DNA of 64,000 bases from UKL13-2 sp038206765 (GTDB taxonomy: Bacteria; Pseudomonadota; Gammaproteobacteria; Burkholderiales; Usitatibacteraceae): assembly GCA_038206765.1 (NCBI GenBank), contig JBBRAM010000007.1, positions 62,001 through 126,000 on the forward strand, given 5' to 3'. The position numbers and the translations under genes were made by a program. Below the pieces are notes generated by a model. That model was not told where the DNA came from, made no database searches, and was given only the letters and a program-made list of their open reading frames with translations. This document shows, piece after piece, positions 34,482 through 44,012 of this stretch. Position 1 is the stretch's first letter. Each line of letters starts with the position of its first letter.

Positions 34482-36601
34482 GCAAAATTCGCGTCCTGAT
34501 TACCGGCAAAAACGGCCAGCTTGGTTATGAATTGGCACGCGGATTTGACGAATTATTGGGTGATGGTGGCGAGATTTTTGCGCTAGATCGCGCCGCCATG
34601 GACTTCACCCATCCCGAACAAATTCGGGGAAAAGTGCGGGATATCAAACCCCATCTCATCATCAATGCCGCGGCCTATACCGCTGTCGATCAAGCCGAGC
34701 GCGAGCCGCATCTTGCCATGCAGGTCAACGGTGTCGCACCCGGCATCTTAGCTGAGGAAGCAAATTTTCTTGGCGTGCCATTGATTCATTTTTCGACCGA
34801 CTATGTGTTTGCCGGCAATGCCATAAAACCCTATCGGGAAGACGATGCGGTTGCGCCACAAAATATTTATGGTCACTCCAAATTAATTGGCGAACAAGCG
34901 ATTCAAGCGATCGCCAAGCGCTACGCGATTATTCGCTGCAGTTGGCTGTATTCAAACCGCCGCCATAACTTTCTGCTGACGATGCTAAGGCTCGCCCGCG
35001 AGCGCGATAGCCTCAGCGTGGTCAACGATCAAGTCGGCTCACCAACTTGGGTGCGGGCAGTTTCGGACACTACCCAGAAAATGATTGCGCACACGGCAAA
35101 TCATATTGATCTCAAATTACCCAACGGCATTTACCACGTTGCCGCCAGCGGCGTGACTTCCTGGCACGGTTTCGCGACGGCTATTATTGACGGCACAACC
35201 GATCCAGAGCGACGCAGCAATACCGTTAAAGCAATTACCAGCGAAGAATTCAAAGCGTCCGCCAAACGCCCAGCGTATTCGGTATTGGCGCACGAGAAAA
35301 TTGAAGCGGCTCTAAACATCAGAATGAGCGACTGGCAAATTCAGCTGACGGCTTGTATTCACGAGCGAAATTCCGTTCCGCCGCAAGGTCAGCTTCAACG
35401 GGAGGCATCGCCATCCCAAGAGGCCGACGCATCTACCCTTTCATCAATCAAGCCAATACAGCCAATACAGCTTTTCGTCCCTACTTTTCGCATCGACGAA
35501 TGCTTAAGCGAAATCCGCGAATGTTTGGAAAAAGGCTGGACTGGTTTAGGCTATAAAACAGTCGCTTTTGAAGCTGCTTGGAAAGAATACACCGGCTTAC
35601 CCCATGCGCATTTTTTGAACTCCGCCACCGTCGGTTTGCATTTGGCTGTTGAAGTCTTAAAGAAGCAACATGGCTGGGCGGATGACGATGAAATCATCAC
35701 GACGCCGCTCACGTTTGTGTCCGATAGCCATGCGATTTTGTACGCGAAGATGAAGCCCGTGTTTGCTGATGTGGACGATTCACTTTGTTTATCAGCAGTT
35801 GACGTCGCAAAAAAAATCACGTCGCGCACACGGGGCGTGATGTTTGTCGGCTTGGGCGGCAATGCTGGCGATTACGCAGCAGTGCTAAAGCTTTGCCGAG
35901 AGCGGGGCTTAGCCATGATTTTGGATGCTGCACATATGGCCGGCACCAGAGTGGACGCTGCGGGTACAAAACGGCATGTTGGCCATGATGCGGATGTCAC
36001 CGTATTCAGTTTTCAAGCGGTCAAAAACTTGCCCACAGCCGATTCTGGGATGATTTGTTTTAAAGATGCCGCCGACGATGCGTTGGGCCGCAAACTCACT
36101 TGGCTGGGCATTAACAAAGATACCTATTCGCGCACCGCTTCACAGGGCAATTATTTGTGGATGTACGATGTCGAACATGTGGGCTACAAATATCATGGCA
36201 ATTCAATCATGGCGGCGATTGGCTTGGTTCAGCTTAAATATTTGGACGCCGACAACACGATCCGCCGCACATTCGCAGCGCGTTACCGGGCAGGATTCGC
36301 CAGCGCAACTAACGTCCGTACTATTCCTATTGAGGCGGGCTGCGAATCAGCGACGCACCTATTCCAAATCCGCGTAAAGAACCGTAATGATGTCATGGCA
36401 AAATTAAATGGCGTGAAAATTTTTCCCGGCGTGCATTACCGCGATAACACTGAATATAAAATGTTTGCTTACGGCCACGGCACTTGTCCAAATGCTAATC
36501 TGGCCTCCAATCAAATCATTTCCCTGCCGTTACATCTGCGCATGACGATTGCCGATGTAGATCGCATTGTTGCGGCGGTAATCGAATTTGCAGAGCCGTA
36601 A
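34478..36601 (+). CDS. rfbD: dTDP-4-dehydrorhamnose reductase fused to a DegT-type sugar aminotransferase
   Basis: A 707-aa fusion. Residues 1-296 are a complete RfbD: TGKNGQLG NAD(P) motif, FSTDYVFAG, and the Tyr131-x3-Lys135 pair in IYGHSKL. A 40-residue linker rich in Gln, Pro and Ser (about 297-335, containing PIQPIQ) leads to a complete DegT/DnrJ/EryC1/StrS PLP aminotransferase: FLNSATVGLHLA, ITTPLTFVSDSHAILYA, PLP-binding ILDAAHMAG (Asp483) and the Schiff-base lysine in SFQAVKNLPT (Lys516). One polypeptide could thus finish dTDP-rhamnose and also aminate a dTDP-keto sugar. No stop, frameshift sign or internal ATG with ribosome site was seen at the junction. Confidence 0.88.
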   Translation: MSKIRVLITGKNGQLGYELARGFDELLGDGGEIFALDRAAMDFTHPEQIRGKVRDIKPHLIINAAAYTAVDQAEREPHLAMQVNGVAPGILAEEANFLGVPLIHFSTDYVFAGNAIKPYREDDAVAPQNIYGHSKLIGEQAIQAIAKRYAIIRCSWLYSNRRHNFLLTMLRLARERDSLSVVNDQVGSPTWVRAVSDTTQKMIAHTANHIDLKLPNGIYHVAASGVTSWHGFATAIIDGTTDPERRSNTVKAITSEEFKASAKRPAYSVLAHEKIEAALNIRMSDWQIQLTACIHERNSVPPQGQLQREASPSQEADASTLSSIKPIQPIQLFVPTFRIDECLSEIRECLEKGWTGLGYKTVAFEAAWKEYTGLPHAHFLNSATVGLHLAVEVLKKQHGWADDDEIITTPLTFVSDSHAILYAKMKPVFADVDDSLCLSAVDVAKKITSRTRGVMFVGLGGNAGDYAAVLKLCRERGLAMILDAAHMAGTRVDAAGTKRHVGHDADVTVFSFQAVKNLPTADSGMICFKDAADDALGRKLTWLGINKDTYSRTASQGNYLWMYDVEHVGYKYHGNSIMAAIGLVQLKYLDADNTIRRTFAARYRAGFASATNVRTIPIEAGCESATHLFQIRVKNRNDVMAKLNGVKIFPGVHYRDNTEYKMFAYGHGTCPNANLASNQIISLPLHLRMTIADVDRIVAAVIEFAEP

Positions 36602-37171
36602 TTGTTGCTTGCTCTGCTCCCGTCAAAAGAAACATTGCCCGCAATTGCGGGCGACGGGATCAGCCTGCGCCTCCTAACAGCCGACGATTTGTCACTGACT
36701 CTTTCGTGGCGTAACCGCGATGAAATACGGCGCTGGTTCAAGCACAACGATATGCTAACCATGGACGAACATCAGAAATGGTTTGACAAACACATGTTTG
36801 ACAACAAGGCGTACATGTTTATCGTTGAGCGCAGCGAGGCCAGTGTGCCGGTAGGTCAGGTCTCGATTTACAACATTGATTGTGAAGCAAGTGAAGCTGA
36901 GGTAGGGCGTTTTATTGCCGCACCCGGCGAATCCGGCAAAGGGATAATTCGCAACGCGATTTTGAAGTTGGTTGATTTTGGCTTTCGAGAGCTTGAATTG
37001 AAGCGCGTGTTTCTCGAAGTCTACAGAGATAATTTGCGGGCAATTCGGCTTTATGAATCGGTTGGGTTTAATGAAATTGCTCCGGACCGGCCCACCACAT
37101 GTGGCAATGTGCGTCCTGTTATGTTTATGGAGAGATTGGCATCAGCAAGCTGGAAGGTTACGACACCATGA
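36602..37171 (+). CDS. GNAT acetyltransferase, probably for an amino sugar nucleotide
   Basis: A 189-aa acetyltransferase of the RimJ/PseH-like type. The pattern WRNRDEIRRWFKHNDMLTMDEHQKWF is like PseH and related enzymes that N-acetylate 4-amino sugars. VGRFIAAPGESGKGIIRNAIL is the acetyl-CoA loop, and RAIRLYESVGF is the end motif. The start is not clear: only TTG codons at 36602 and 36605 directly after the previous stop are available. It overlaps the permease gene by ATGA. Following an aminotransferase, it likely makes an acetamido sugar. Confidence 0.8.
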   Translation: MLLALLPSKETLPAIAGDGISLRLLTADDLSLTLSWRNRDEIRRWFKHNDMLTMDEHQKWFDKHMFDNKAYMFIVERSEASVPVGQVSIYNIDCEASEAEVGRFIAAPGESGKGIIRNAILKLVDFGFRELELKRVFLEVYRDNLRAIRLYESVGFNEIAPDRPTTCGNVRPVMFMERLASASWKVTTP

Positions 37172-37965
37172 GTGCTACGACAGAATTGCTGAACAATAAT
37201 CTCAAGGCGCTCAAAAACTGGCGCGTTTGGTTCCATTTGGGCATGGCAGATATTCGCAATAAATTCGCGCGTTCGCTTGTCGGCCCTCTATGGATTTTGT
37301 TGAATTTAACGCTTTGGGTGGGCGGCATCGGTACCGTTTACGCGGCACTATTTCATCAGGAAGTGCAGTCCTATTTGCCGTTTCTGACTATCGGCTTCGT
37401 CGTGTGGGGTTTTCTGGCGCAGACCATTACTGACGGCGGCAATGCCTTCGTGTTTGCCGAAGGCTACATCAAGCAGTTCACGTATCCCAAACAAATTTAT
37501 GTGCTGCGCGTTATGGTGAATGCCACCGTGCCGCTGGCAATTGGTACCACGATATTTTTTGTGGTTATGCTGATTTTTAATAATCCCATTGGCTTGGGCG
37601 CATTGTGGTCCCTGCCGGGTTTGGTACTGCTCCTAATTGCAGCGTATTTTCATGCCAGCATCATGGCCTATGCCTCGGTGCGTTTTCGTGATTTACCACA
37701 TGGAATGACATCGCTGCTGCAAGTGCTAATGTTCGTCACGCCGATATTCTTCCCGGTGAAAACATTAAAAGAGCGCGGACTTGATTTTATCTATCAGCTC
37801 AATCCATTGTATTACCTGATCGAGGTGGTGCGGCATCCGCTGGTATTTTCTGAGCCTGCCTCAATGGAAATTTATGAAATTACTGCCGGTTATTTAGTAT
37901 TGCTGTTTGTAGTGTTGATTGCAGTGGCCAAGCGCTTTGATAAACGCGTAGTTTATATGTTGTGA
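37168..37965 (+). CDS. ABC-2 type polysaccharide export permease (Wzm-like)
   Basis: A 265-aa inner-membrane protein with about six helices. The ABC-2 permease pattern is clear: the amphipathic LGMADIRNKFARSLVGPLWILL start, IKQFTYPKQIYVLRVMVN, and the end with TPIFFPVKTLKERGLDFIYQLNPLYYLIEVVRHPLV. It forms the channel that exports undecaprenyl-linked O-polysaccharide with the ATPase of the next gene, ten bases on. ATG 37168 is chosen as it gives the overlap with the GNAT gene. Confidence 0.92.
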   Translation: MSATTELLNNNLKALKNWRVWFHLGMADIRNKFARSLVGPLWILLNLTLWVGGIGTVYAALFHQEVQSYLPFLTIGFVVWGFLAQTITDGGNAFVFAEGYIKQFTYPKQIYVLRVMVNATVPLAIGTTIFFVVMLIFNNPIGLGALWSLPGLVLLLIAAYFHASIMAYASVRFRDLPHGMTSLLQVLMFVTPIFFPVKTLKERGLDFIYQLNPLYYLIEVVRHPLVFSEPASMEIYEITAGYLVLLFVVLIAVAKRFDKRVVYML

Positions 37966-37975
37966 ACACGTCGAT

Positions 37976-38743
37976 ATGAACTCATCCCCTCTCTCTATCA
38001 CCGTCACCGATGCCGTTGTTCGCTTTCAAGTCGGCAATGCAGACGGGCAGACGCTGAAAGGCTTCTTAGCCTCGCTTAAAAATGGCCCCGGCGGGCGAAA
38101 TGTGGCGCCCTTTGTCGATGCGCTCAAAGGTGTAAGCGTAAAAATCGTGGCGGGCGAACGTGTCGGGCTGATTGGCCACAACGGCGCGGGTAAATCCACG
38201 CTGTTGAAAGTCATGGCGGGCATCTACCCGCCTGTAGCAGGCACTGCCGTAACGCACGGCCACGTCTGCCCGTTATTTGAATTCGCGACCGGCTTTGAAT
38301 ATCACCGCTCCGGTTGGGAAAATATTCGTATACGCGGCATGTTGCTCGGCATGAGCCCGGATGAAATCGAAGCCAAGCTGCCGGAGATCGCCGCGTTTTC
38401 TGAACTGGGAAATTTTCTGGATTATCCGGTGCGAACCTATTCGACCGGCATGTTTGTGCGCTTGGCGTTTGCCGTTTCCACGGCCGTGAATCCCGAAATT
38501 CTATTGCTCGATGAAGTCATGGGCGCGGGCGATTTATCGTTCACCGAAAAAGCGAATAAGCGCATGCGTGAATTTATGGATCAGGGAAAGATTTTAGTTT
38601 TTTCGTCACACTCGATGGAGCTGCTAACCGAATATTGCAACCGCACGATTTGGATGGATCACGGCGTAATTCGCGAGGACGGGCCAACGGCGGATGTGGT
38701 GCAGCATTATAAAAATTCGGTCCTGAGCCCCGCGCGAGTCTAG
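37976..38743 (+). CDS. Polysaccharide export ABC ATPase (Wzt/KpsT-like, short form)
   Basis: A 255-aa ATPase. Walker A GHNGAGKST, the GHVCPLFEFATGFEYHRSGWENI segment typical of Wzt, the signature YSTGMFVRLAFAVS, Walker B EILLLDEVMGAGD and the switch His (FSSHS) are intact. It lacks the C-terminal carbohydrate-binding domain of Wzt proteins of the O8/O9a type, so export need not depend on chain-end recognition. It pairs with the upstream permease. Confidence 0.94.
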   Translation: MNSSPLSITVTDAVVRFQVGNADGQTLKGFLASLKNGPGGRNVAPFVDALKGVSVKIVAGERVGLIGHNGAGKSTLLKVMAGIYPPVAGTAVTHGHVCPLFEFATGFEYHRSGWENIRIRGMLLGMSPDEIEAKLPEIAAFSELGNFLDYPVRTYSTGMFVRLAFAVSTAVNPEILLLDEVMGAGDLSFTEKANKRMREFMDQGKILVFSSHSMELLTEYCNRTIWMDHGVIREDGPTADVVQHYKNSVLSPARV

Positions 38744-38755
38744 ACGGGCGAATCC

Positions 38756-40741
38756 ATGTCCTCCAATGCCGACAACTCTGCCGCCATCACGACCATTGCG
38801 CTGATCGTTGGCGACATTCATGCGTTGAAAGATGAAGCGATTCGTCTGCTGCGCGAGCTTCGTTATTTTGTTGAACTTAGTGCGGATGTTGCCGGCGAAG
38901 TGTCGACCAGCAGTGATCCCATTATCGTTGCGATCGACGGTGCCGATTGGCGACGAGCATTGCCGGATGATTTGCTGGCAGCGCCTTGGCTCACAGTGGT
39001 GACCCTAGAACACGCAACCGATTTGCCCGGCGCAGTGGCGAACCGAGCACTCGCAACGGTAAAAACCGGCTGGATTTCATTTTGCTGGCCGGGTACAGAA
39101 ATCAGCACGTGGTATGCAAACAAGGCGGAATTGCTGGCGGGCGCTTTGACGCGAAACGCTAACATCATCGCTGGTTATCGCGGCGCGGGTGAATCGCGCT
39201 TGCAAGCGATTGGCAGTACCGAGAGCCAGTTGGTACATCCTGACGATGGCTTTTCAAGCGATTATCCGCACGCCTGGCTGCAAATGCTGGATCTGGTGCC
39301 GATGGCGAATGCGCTCGTTAAAACAAATTTTGTCCGGCAATTGGGCTTCCGCGAAAACGCGTCGCTGCAGCGCTGTTTTTGGTGGGACTTCACGCTGCGT
39401 GCCAGTGAAGTGACGAAAATCGAAAGCCTTCCCTTACAACCAATTCCGGTACAAAGTTGGCACCGCTATCGCTTTGCAGCGCCGTTCGCCGCGCGGACTG
39501 ATGACGCCGTGCGAGCCATGATGGGCGCATTGGAAAAATCGATTGATCGCGGCTTAGACTCGCAATGGACGCAGTTGTCACGATCGCTGCAACAGAAAGT
39601 ACAACATGCTCGGGAAGCCAGTGGCGGCGCGGGCCTTCGCATCACGGTGCTGGGTGGCGTGAATGAACCGGTGCACAACCAGCTTTGTTTTTTTAATTAT
39701 TTTGCGTGGGTCAAGAACTGGGGATTGCTATCTTGGCGCTCGATCATTGACGACATCGCCCACCCCGATGATTTGGCCGACAGCGATCTGGTTATTTTCA
39801 GCCGCGTAAAAAGTAAAAATGGCATGGCGTTGATGGATTTTTGCAACGCGAACAACATCGCTACGCTATACATGTTAGACGACAACTGGCTTTGGCTGGG
39901 GCGTGAATGGGCTGAATACGCGCCACTATTTACGCCAGGCAAGCCGGTGTTTGACCAGTTCATGCACTGCATGAAAAACGCTGATACCGTGCTGACCTAC
40001 AACCAACATTTGGCGGATGATTTGAAGCCTTATGTAAAAAATATTAACCGCCTTTCGCTGCTACCGACAAATGTAGCGTTAGCTTCATTCCCACGCCAGC
40101 CCCGTATTGAAAGTAGTGACGTTACCATCGGTTACGTTGGCTCTATACGCAAAAATGCGCGTCCGTTTCAAGCCTTGGTTGAAATCGCACATGCGCGGCC
40201 GGAGGTAAAAATTTTCGTAATGTCGAACGCGCTGCCGGAAGAACTTTCGGTGCTGCCTGCGGGGCGAGTCACATTTCAGCCGTATCAATTTAGCTACGCC
40301 GCATACGCCAAAACAGTTTGCGAAGCCGCGCCAGATGTACTGATTGCGCCGGTTGGCCGCACTCGTTTTGAAGCCAGTAAATGCCCCAACAAATATCTCG
40401 AAATCACGGCCTGTGGTGCGGCTGGCGTTTACTCGAACGCGCCGCCTTACAAGATCAACGAGACCGATTACGTACGTGATAACGAAACCGGCCTGTTAGC
40501 CGACGACGATGTGGCAATGTGGCGCAGCCAAATTGAGAGATTGATAGACGATACCGCGTTGCGGAATCGATTGGCCAACGCGGCGCTGGCTGATGTTGAA
40601 GCCCAATTCGATACCAGCGCTGTGTTGCCGCGATTCTTGGACATGTTGCTTGCAGCAACTGAAGCTATCAAGCCAACCAAGGTTAAAACACGGCCCGCGC
40701 CCACACTGGGATGGGTCAAAAGGCTGCTCAACTGGAAATAG
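38756..40741 (+). CDS. Two-part glycosyltransferase
   Basis: A 661-aa cytoplasmic protein. The first 300 residues show GT-A-like features (VVAIDGADW-like IIVAIDGADWRRAL, a stretch with WISFCWPGTEIST, and PHAWLQMLDLVPMANALVKTNF). The part after about residue 300 is GT-B like with GT4-type C-terminal motifs: VTIGYVGSIRKNARPF and the EASKCPNKYLEITACGAAGVYSN segment that binds the donor. It is the last gene of the glycan operon, 12 bases after the ATPase, and could add the pathway sugars. Sugar specificity is unknown, and the N-terminal domain is weakly assigned. Confidence 0.75.
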   Translation: MSSNADNSAAITTIALIVGDIHALKDEAIRLLRELRYFVELSADVAGEVSTSSDPIIVAIDGADWRRALPDDLLAAPWLTVVTLEHATDLPGAVANRALATVKTGWISFCWPGTEISTWYANKAELLAGALTRNANIIAGYRGAGESRLQAIGSTESQLVHPDDGFSSDYPHAWLQMLDLVPMANALVKTNFVRQLGFRENASLQRCFWWDFTLRASEVTKIESLPLQPIPVQSWHRYRFAAPFAARTDDAVRAMMGALEKSIDRGLDSQWTQLSRSLQQKVQHAREASGGAGLRITVLGGVNEPVHNQLCFFNYFAWVKNWGLLSWRSIIDDIAHPDDLADSDLVIFSRVKSKNGMALMDFCNANNIATLYMLDDNWLWLGREWAEYAPLFTPGKPVFDQFMHCMKNADTVLTYNQHLADDLKPYVKNINRLSLLPTNVALASFPRQPRIESSDVTIGYVGSIRKNARPFQALVEIAHARPEVKIFVMSNALPEELSVLPAGRVTFQPYQFSYAAYAKTVCEAAPDVLIAPVGRTRFEASKCPNKYLEITACGAAGVYSNAPPYKINETDYVRDNETGLLADDDVAMWRSQIERLIDDTALRNRLANAALADVEAQFDTSAVLPRFLDMLLAATEAIKPTKVKTRPAPTLGWVKRLLNWK

Positions 40742-40810
40742 CCTGAACTTATGGCTTTATTGGCGCTCAAAACAGGCTCGGTGTAGTGCTCCCACCCACT
40801 GGTGCTGCGC

Positions 40811-40838
40811 TTCGAATTGCGAGCGCGACTGTTATACT
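40811..40838 (+). promoter_or_regulatory. Possible promoter of the type II secretion operon
   Basis: TATACT (40833-40838) fits a -10 box well. The best -35 at the right distance, TTCGAA (40811-40816), matches only partly. It lies about 100 bases before gspE in the 198-bp gap after the glycan operon. Confidence 0.35.
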
Positions 40839-40939
40839 TTCTGATTGATAGGATGCGTTATTGAATAGTGCCTACTTGAAAGCAATAGTAAGCGGCGGTT
40901 AGGGGCGGCAACGTGCTGTGTCTCGACCATTAAATTGCA

Positions 40940-42694
40940 ATGAATTCGCATCCGCTACGGGGAACCAGCTTGGAATCTACAACCGAAAAATTGGGTGAAA
41001 TTCTGGTGTTGCGCGGCAAGCTTGATGCCGCGAATTTGGACCGCGCGCTCAAGGTGCAAGAATCGGCTCGCATAGAGCTTGGCTCGACTGAAAAATTAGG
41101 CTCCATTTTAACCAGGCTTGGTATGGTTTCCAGCCGCGATTTGGCCGAAGCCCTCGCGCATCAACGCGGATGGGTGATTGTCGAGGCGAGCGAGTTCCCC
41201 GAATTGCCGGTTCTCGAAGAGTCCGTCTCATCGCGCTTTATTCAAGAGGCGCGTGCCATTCCGTTGTCCGACACCGACGATGAGGTGTTGGTGGCGATGA
41301 CTGATCCGGCCGACGCTTACACGCTGCAAGCCTTTGGCGCGGCCACACAAAAGCGTATTCGTACCAAGCTACTGCCACTGAATGATTTTGAATTGTTGTT
41401 TGATCGGTTGTACGGCAACGGCAAATCGTCGATGGGGCAGATTGTTGACAATATTTCAACGCGCGATGAAGAGCAGGAATTTGGCGACATCGAACAACTT
41501 AAAGATTTGGCCTCCGAAGCGCCAGTTATTCGCCTCGTCAATCTGGTGATTAACCATGCGCTGGAACGCCGGGCTTCGGACATTCATATTGAGCCGTTTG
41601 AGAATCGACTAATTGTTCGCTACCGCGTGGATGGCGTTCTGCACGAGACTGAATCTCCGCCGCGACGCTTATCGGCTGCCGTGATTTCACGGATAAAAAT
41701 CATGGCGAATTTAGATATTGCCGAGCGACGTTTACCGCAGGACGGCCGCATCAAGTTGCGTATTCAGGGCAAAGAGATCGATCTGCGCGTGTCAACGGTA
41801 CCCACCATGCATGGTGAATCGGTGGTGATGCGTATCCTAGACAAAGGTGGCGTGGCGTTGGATTTCCATGCGCTCGGTTTTGATGATCGTAATTTAAAAA
41901 TTTTCACCGATATCCTTTCGCAACCACACGGCATTATTTTGGTCACAGGCCCCACCGGTTCGGGCAAAACCACCACGCTCTACACCGCACTTGACCGGCT
42001 TAATCAGCCGGATGTCAAAATCTTAACGGTTGAAGACCCCGTCGAATATCAAATGCCGGGCATCAACCAAATTCAAGTGAAGCCGCAGATTAATCTCACC
42101 TTTGCCAATGCGCTGCGCTCCATCGTCCGCCAAGACCCTGACGTGATCATGATCGGCGAGATCCGCGATTTAGAAACCGCACAAATCGCAGTGCAGTCCG
42201 CGCTCACCGGCCACTTGGTGTTGAGCACCTTGCATACCAACGATGCCGCGTCATCGATCAATCGCTTACTCGATATGGGCGTCGATGATTATTTGTTGAC
42301 CTCGACCGTGGTTGGCATTCAGGCACAACGCTTGGTGCGGCTGCTGTGCACGCATTGCAAAGAGCCCTATCACCCGGTGGAAGAAGTGGTTGAACAAATG
42401 GGCTTGCGACGATTTTTAGCAAACCCGGCCGGCGACGAGCGCATTACGCTTCATCAAGCGAAGGGCTGCGAACATTGCGGCCACACCGGATATTTTGGTC
42501 GTGAATCAATTATGGAAATCATGCCGATGAGTGATGGCCTCAGGAGCCTAGTGATGCGCCACGCCACCTCCGGCGAGCTGCGTGCCGCCGCCATTGGCGA
42601 GGGGATGGAAACGATGTATGAGAACGGTTTGAAAAAAGCGGTGTTGGGTGTGACGACAATGGATGAAGTCTTGCGTGTCACGCGCGAAGATTAG
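40940..42694 (+). CDS. gspE: Type II secretion system ATPase GspE
   Basis: A 584-aa hexameric ATPase that powers pseudopilus assembly. The N-terminal N1E-type domain (TEKLGEILVLRGKL) is followed by the ATPase core: Walker A GPTGSGKTT, Asp box ILTVEDPVEYQMPG, Walker B DPDVIMIGEIRD, and the His box LVLSTLHTNDA. A zinc-binding CTHC...CEHC pair lies near the C-terminus. It heads the operon; gspF follows nine bases on. Confidence 0.96.
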   Translation: MNSHPLRGTSLESTTEKLGEILVLRGKLDAANLDRALKVQESARIELGSTEKLGSILTRLGMVSSRDLAEALAHQRGWVIVEASEFPELPVLEESVSSRFIQEARAIPLSDTDDEVLVAMTDPADAYTLQAFGAATQKRIRTKLLPLNDFELLFDRLYGNGKSSMGQIVDNISTRDEEQEFGDIEQLKDLASEAPVIRLVNLVINHALERRASDIHIEPFENRLIVRYRVDGVLHETESPPRRLSAAVISRIKIMANLDIAERRLPQDGRIKLRIQGKEIDLRVSTVPTMHGESVVMRILDKGGVALDFHALGFDDRNLKIFTDILSQPHGIILVTGPTGSGKTTTLYTALDRLNQPDVKILTVEDPVEYQMPGINQIQVKPQINLTFANALRSIVRQDPDVIMIGEIRDLETAQIAVQSALTGHLVLSTLHTNDAASSINRLLDMGVDDYLLTSTVVGIQAQRLVRLLCTHCKEPYHPVEEVVEQMGLRRFLANPAGDERITLHQAKGCEHCGHTGYFGRESIMEIMPMSDGLRSLVMRHATSGELRAAAIGEGMETMYENGLKKAVLGVTTMDEVLRVTRED

Positions 42695-42703
42695 TAGACG
42701 CCA

Positions 42704-43957
42704 ATGCCACTCTTTCAATACAAAGCCGTTAGTGCCGACGGCGACATCAAAGAAGGCGTGCTAGAGGGCGCGACCCAGTCAGGTGTGATTGCACATTTAC
42801 AATCGCTCGGCTTGATTCCGATTCGGGCATCGGAGGTCGATGTTGCCGGTAGAACAAGCGAATTGCCAACAGGTATTGGCATTGGTGCGACGGCAACTCG
42901 CAAATCATTATTTGCGGGCGCGACTTTAAACGCCACGGATTTATCGCTGATCACCCGTGAATTGGCGACGTTGTTGAAGGCTGGCCTGCCACTGGATCGT
43001 AGCTTCGAGATTTTGATCAACTTGGCAGAACGTGAAAAAATCGCGGTGCTGCTTACGACCATCCGCAACGAAGTTCGCGGCGGAACCGCGCTCTCAAAAG
43101 CGCTCGATCAGCATCGCGATGTGTTTTCGCGTTTTTATATCAATATGGTTAAAGCTGGCGAAGCGGGTGGCGCGCTGGGTGCGGTGTTGATGCGCTTGGC
43201 AGATCATTTGGATCGCGCGATGGAATTAAAGGAAGGCGTCAAATCCGCCATGATTTACCCGGCGATTTTAATGTTAGTTTCTGCCGTTTCAATCATTGTT
43301 ATTTTGACGGCGGTAGTGCCACAGTTCAAGCAAATTTTTGAGCAATCGGGCGCAACACTATCATTAGGCACGAAAGGATTGCTTGCTGCCAGTACGTTTT
43401 TTCGCGATTATTGGCTACCGTTAATAATCGGCGTTGCAACGGCTTTATGGATTGTTATGCGTTCGTTTGCCCATCCCGATTCCAGAGCGAAGTGGGATCG
43501 GAAATTGCTGACATGGCCGATTGCAGGCGGCCTGATTGCGCGGATCGAAATGGCCAAATTTTCTCGCTCACTCGGCACGTTATTGCAAAACGGTGTGCCG
43601 TTGTTGGCGTCCCTCACTATCTTAAAAGAAACGCTCGGCAACGCGGTGTTTCGCGAAGCAGTAGATTTTGTAGCGCGTGAATTAAAAGAAGGCCGTGGGA
43701 TGGCTAAGCCCATGATGGAAACTGGTGTATTCCCTAAACTCGCCACGCAAATGATTAGCGTCGGAGAAGAAACTGGACGCTTGGATGAAATGCTGTTTCA
43801 AGTCGCCGAAGTCTACGACCGGCAAGTGGCTGCTGCGACAAAACGTGCGTTGGCGCTGCTACAGCCGGTGATGATTATTGGGCTTGCCCTGATCATCGGT
43901 TTAATTATGTTTTTAATTTTGGATCCAATGCTCTCGCTGATGGACGCGATCAAATAA
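42704..43957 (+). CDS. gspF: Type II secretion inner-membrane platform protein GspF
   Basis: A 417-aa protein with two T2SSF domains. MPLFQYKAVSADGDIKEG is the usual N-terminus; ELATLLKAGLPLDRSFEIL and SRSLGTLLQNGVPLLASL are the equivalent starts of the two halves. The first pair of helices is near residues 170-230 and the last near 380-410. It forms the platform with GspL and GspM and contacts GspE. Confidence 0.96.
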   Translation: MPLFQYKAVSADGDIKEGVLEGATQSGVIAHLQSLGLIPIRASEVDVAGRTSELPTGIGIGATATRKSLFAGATLNATDLSLITRELATLLKAGLPLDRSFEILINLAEREKIAVLLTTIRNEVRGGTALSKALDQHRDVFSRFYINMVKAGEAGGALGAVLMRLADHLDRAMELKEGVKSAMIYPAILMLVSAVSIIVILTAVVPQFKQIFEQSGATLSLGTKGLLAASTFFRDYWLPLIIGVATALWIVMRSFAHPDSRAKWDRKLLTWPIAGGLIARIEMAKFSRSLGTLLQNGVPLLASLTILKETLGNAVFREAVDFVARELKEGRGMAKPMMETGVFPKLATQMISVGEETGRLDEMLFQVAEVYDRQVAAATKRALALLQPVMIIGLALIIGLIMFLILDPMLSLMDAIK

Positions 43958-44012
43958 AGTTCTTTTGCTTTCCAATTTACTATTTTTTTAATGCTGTTTT
44001 TCAGAGGTTTTT

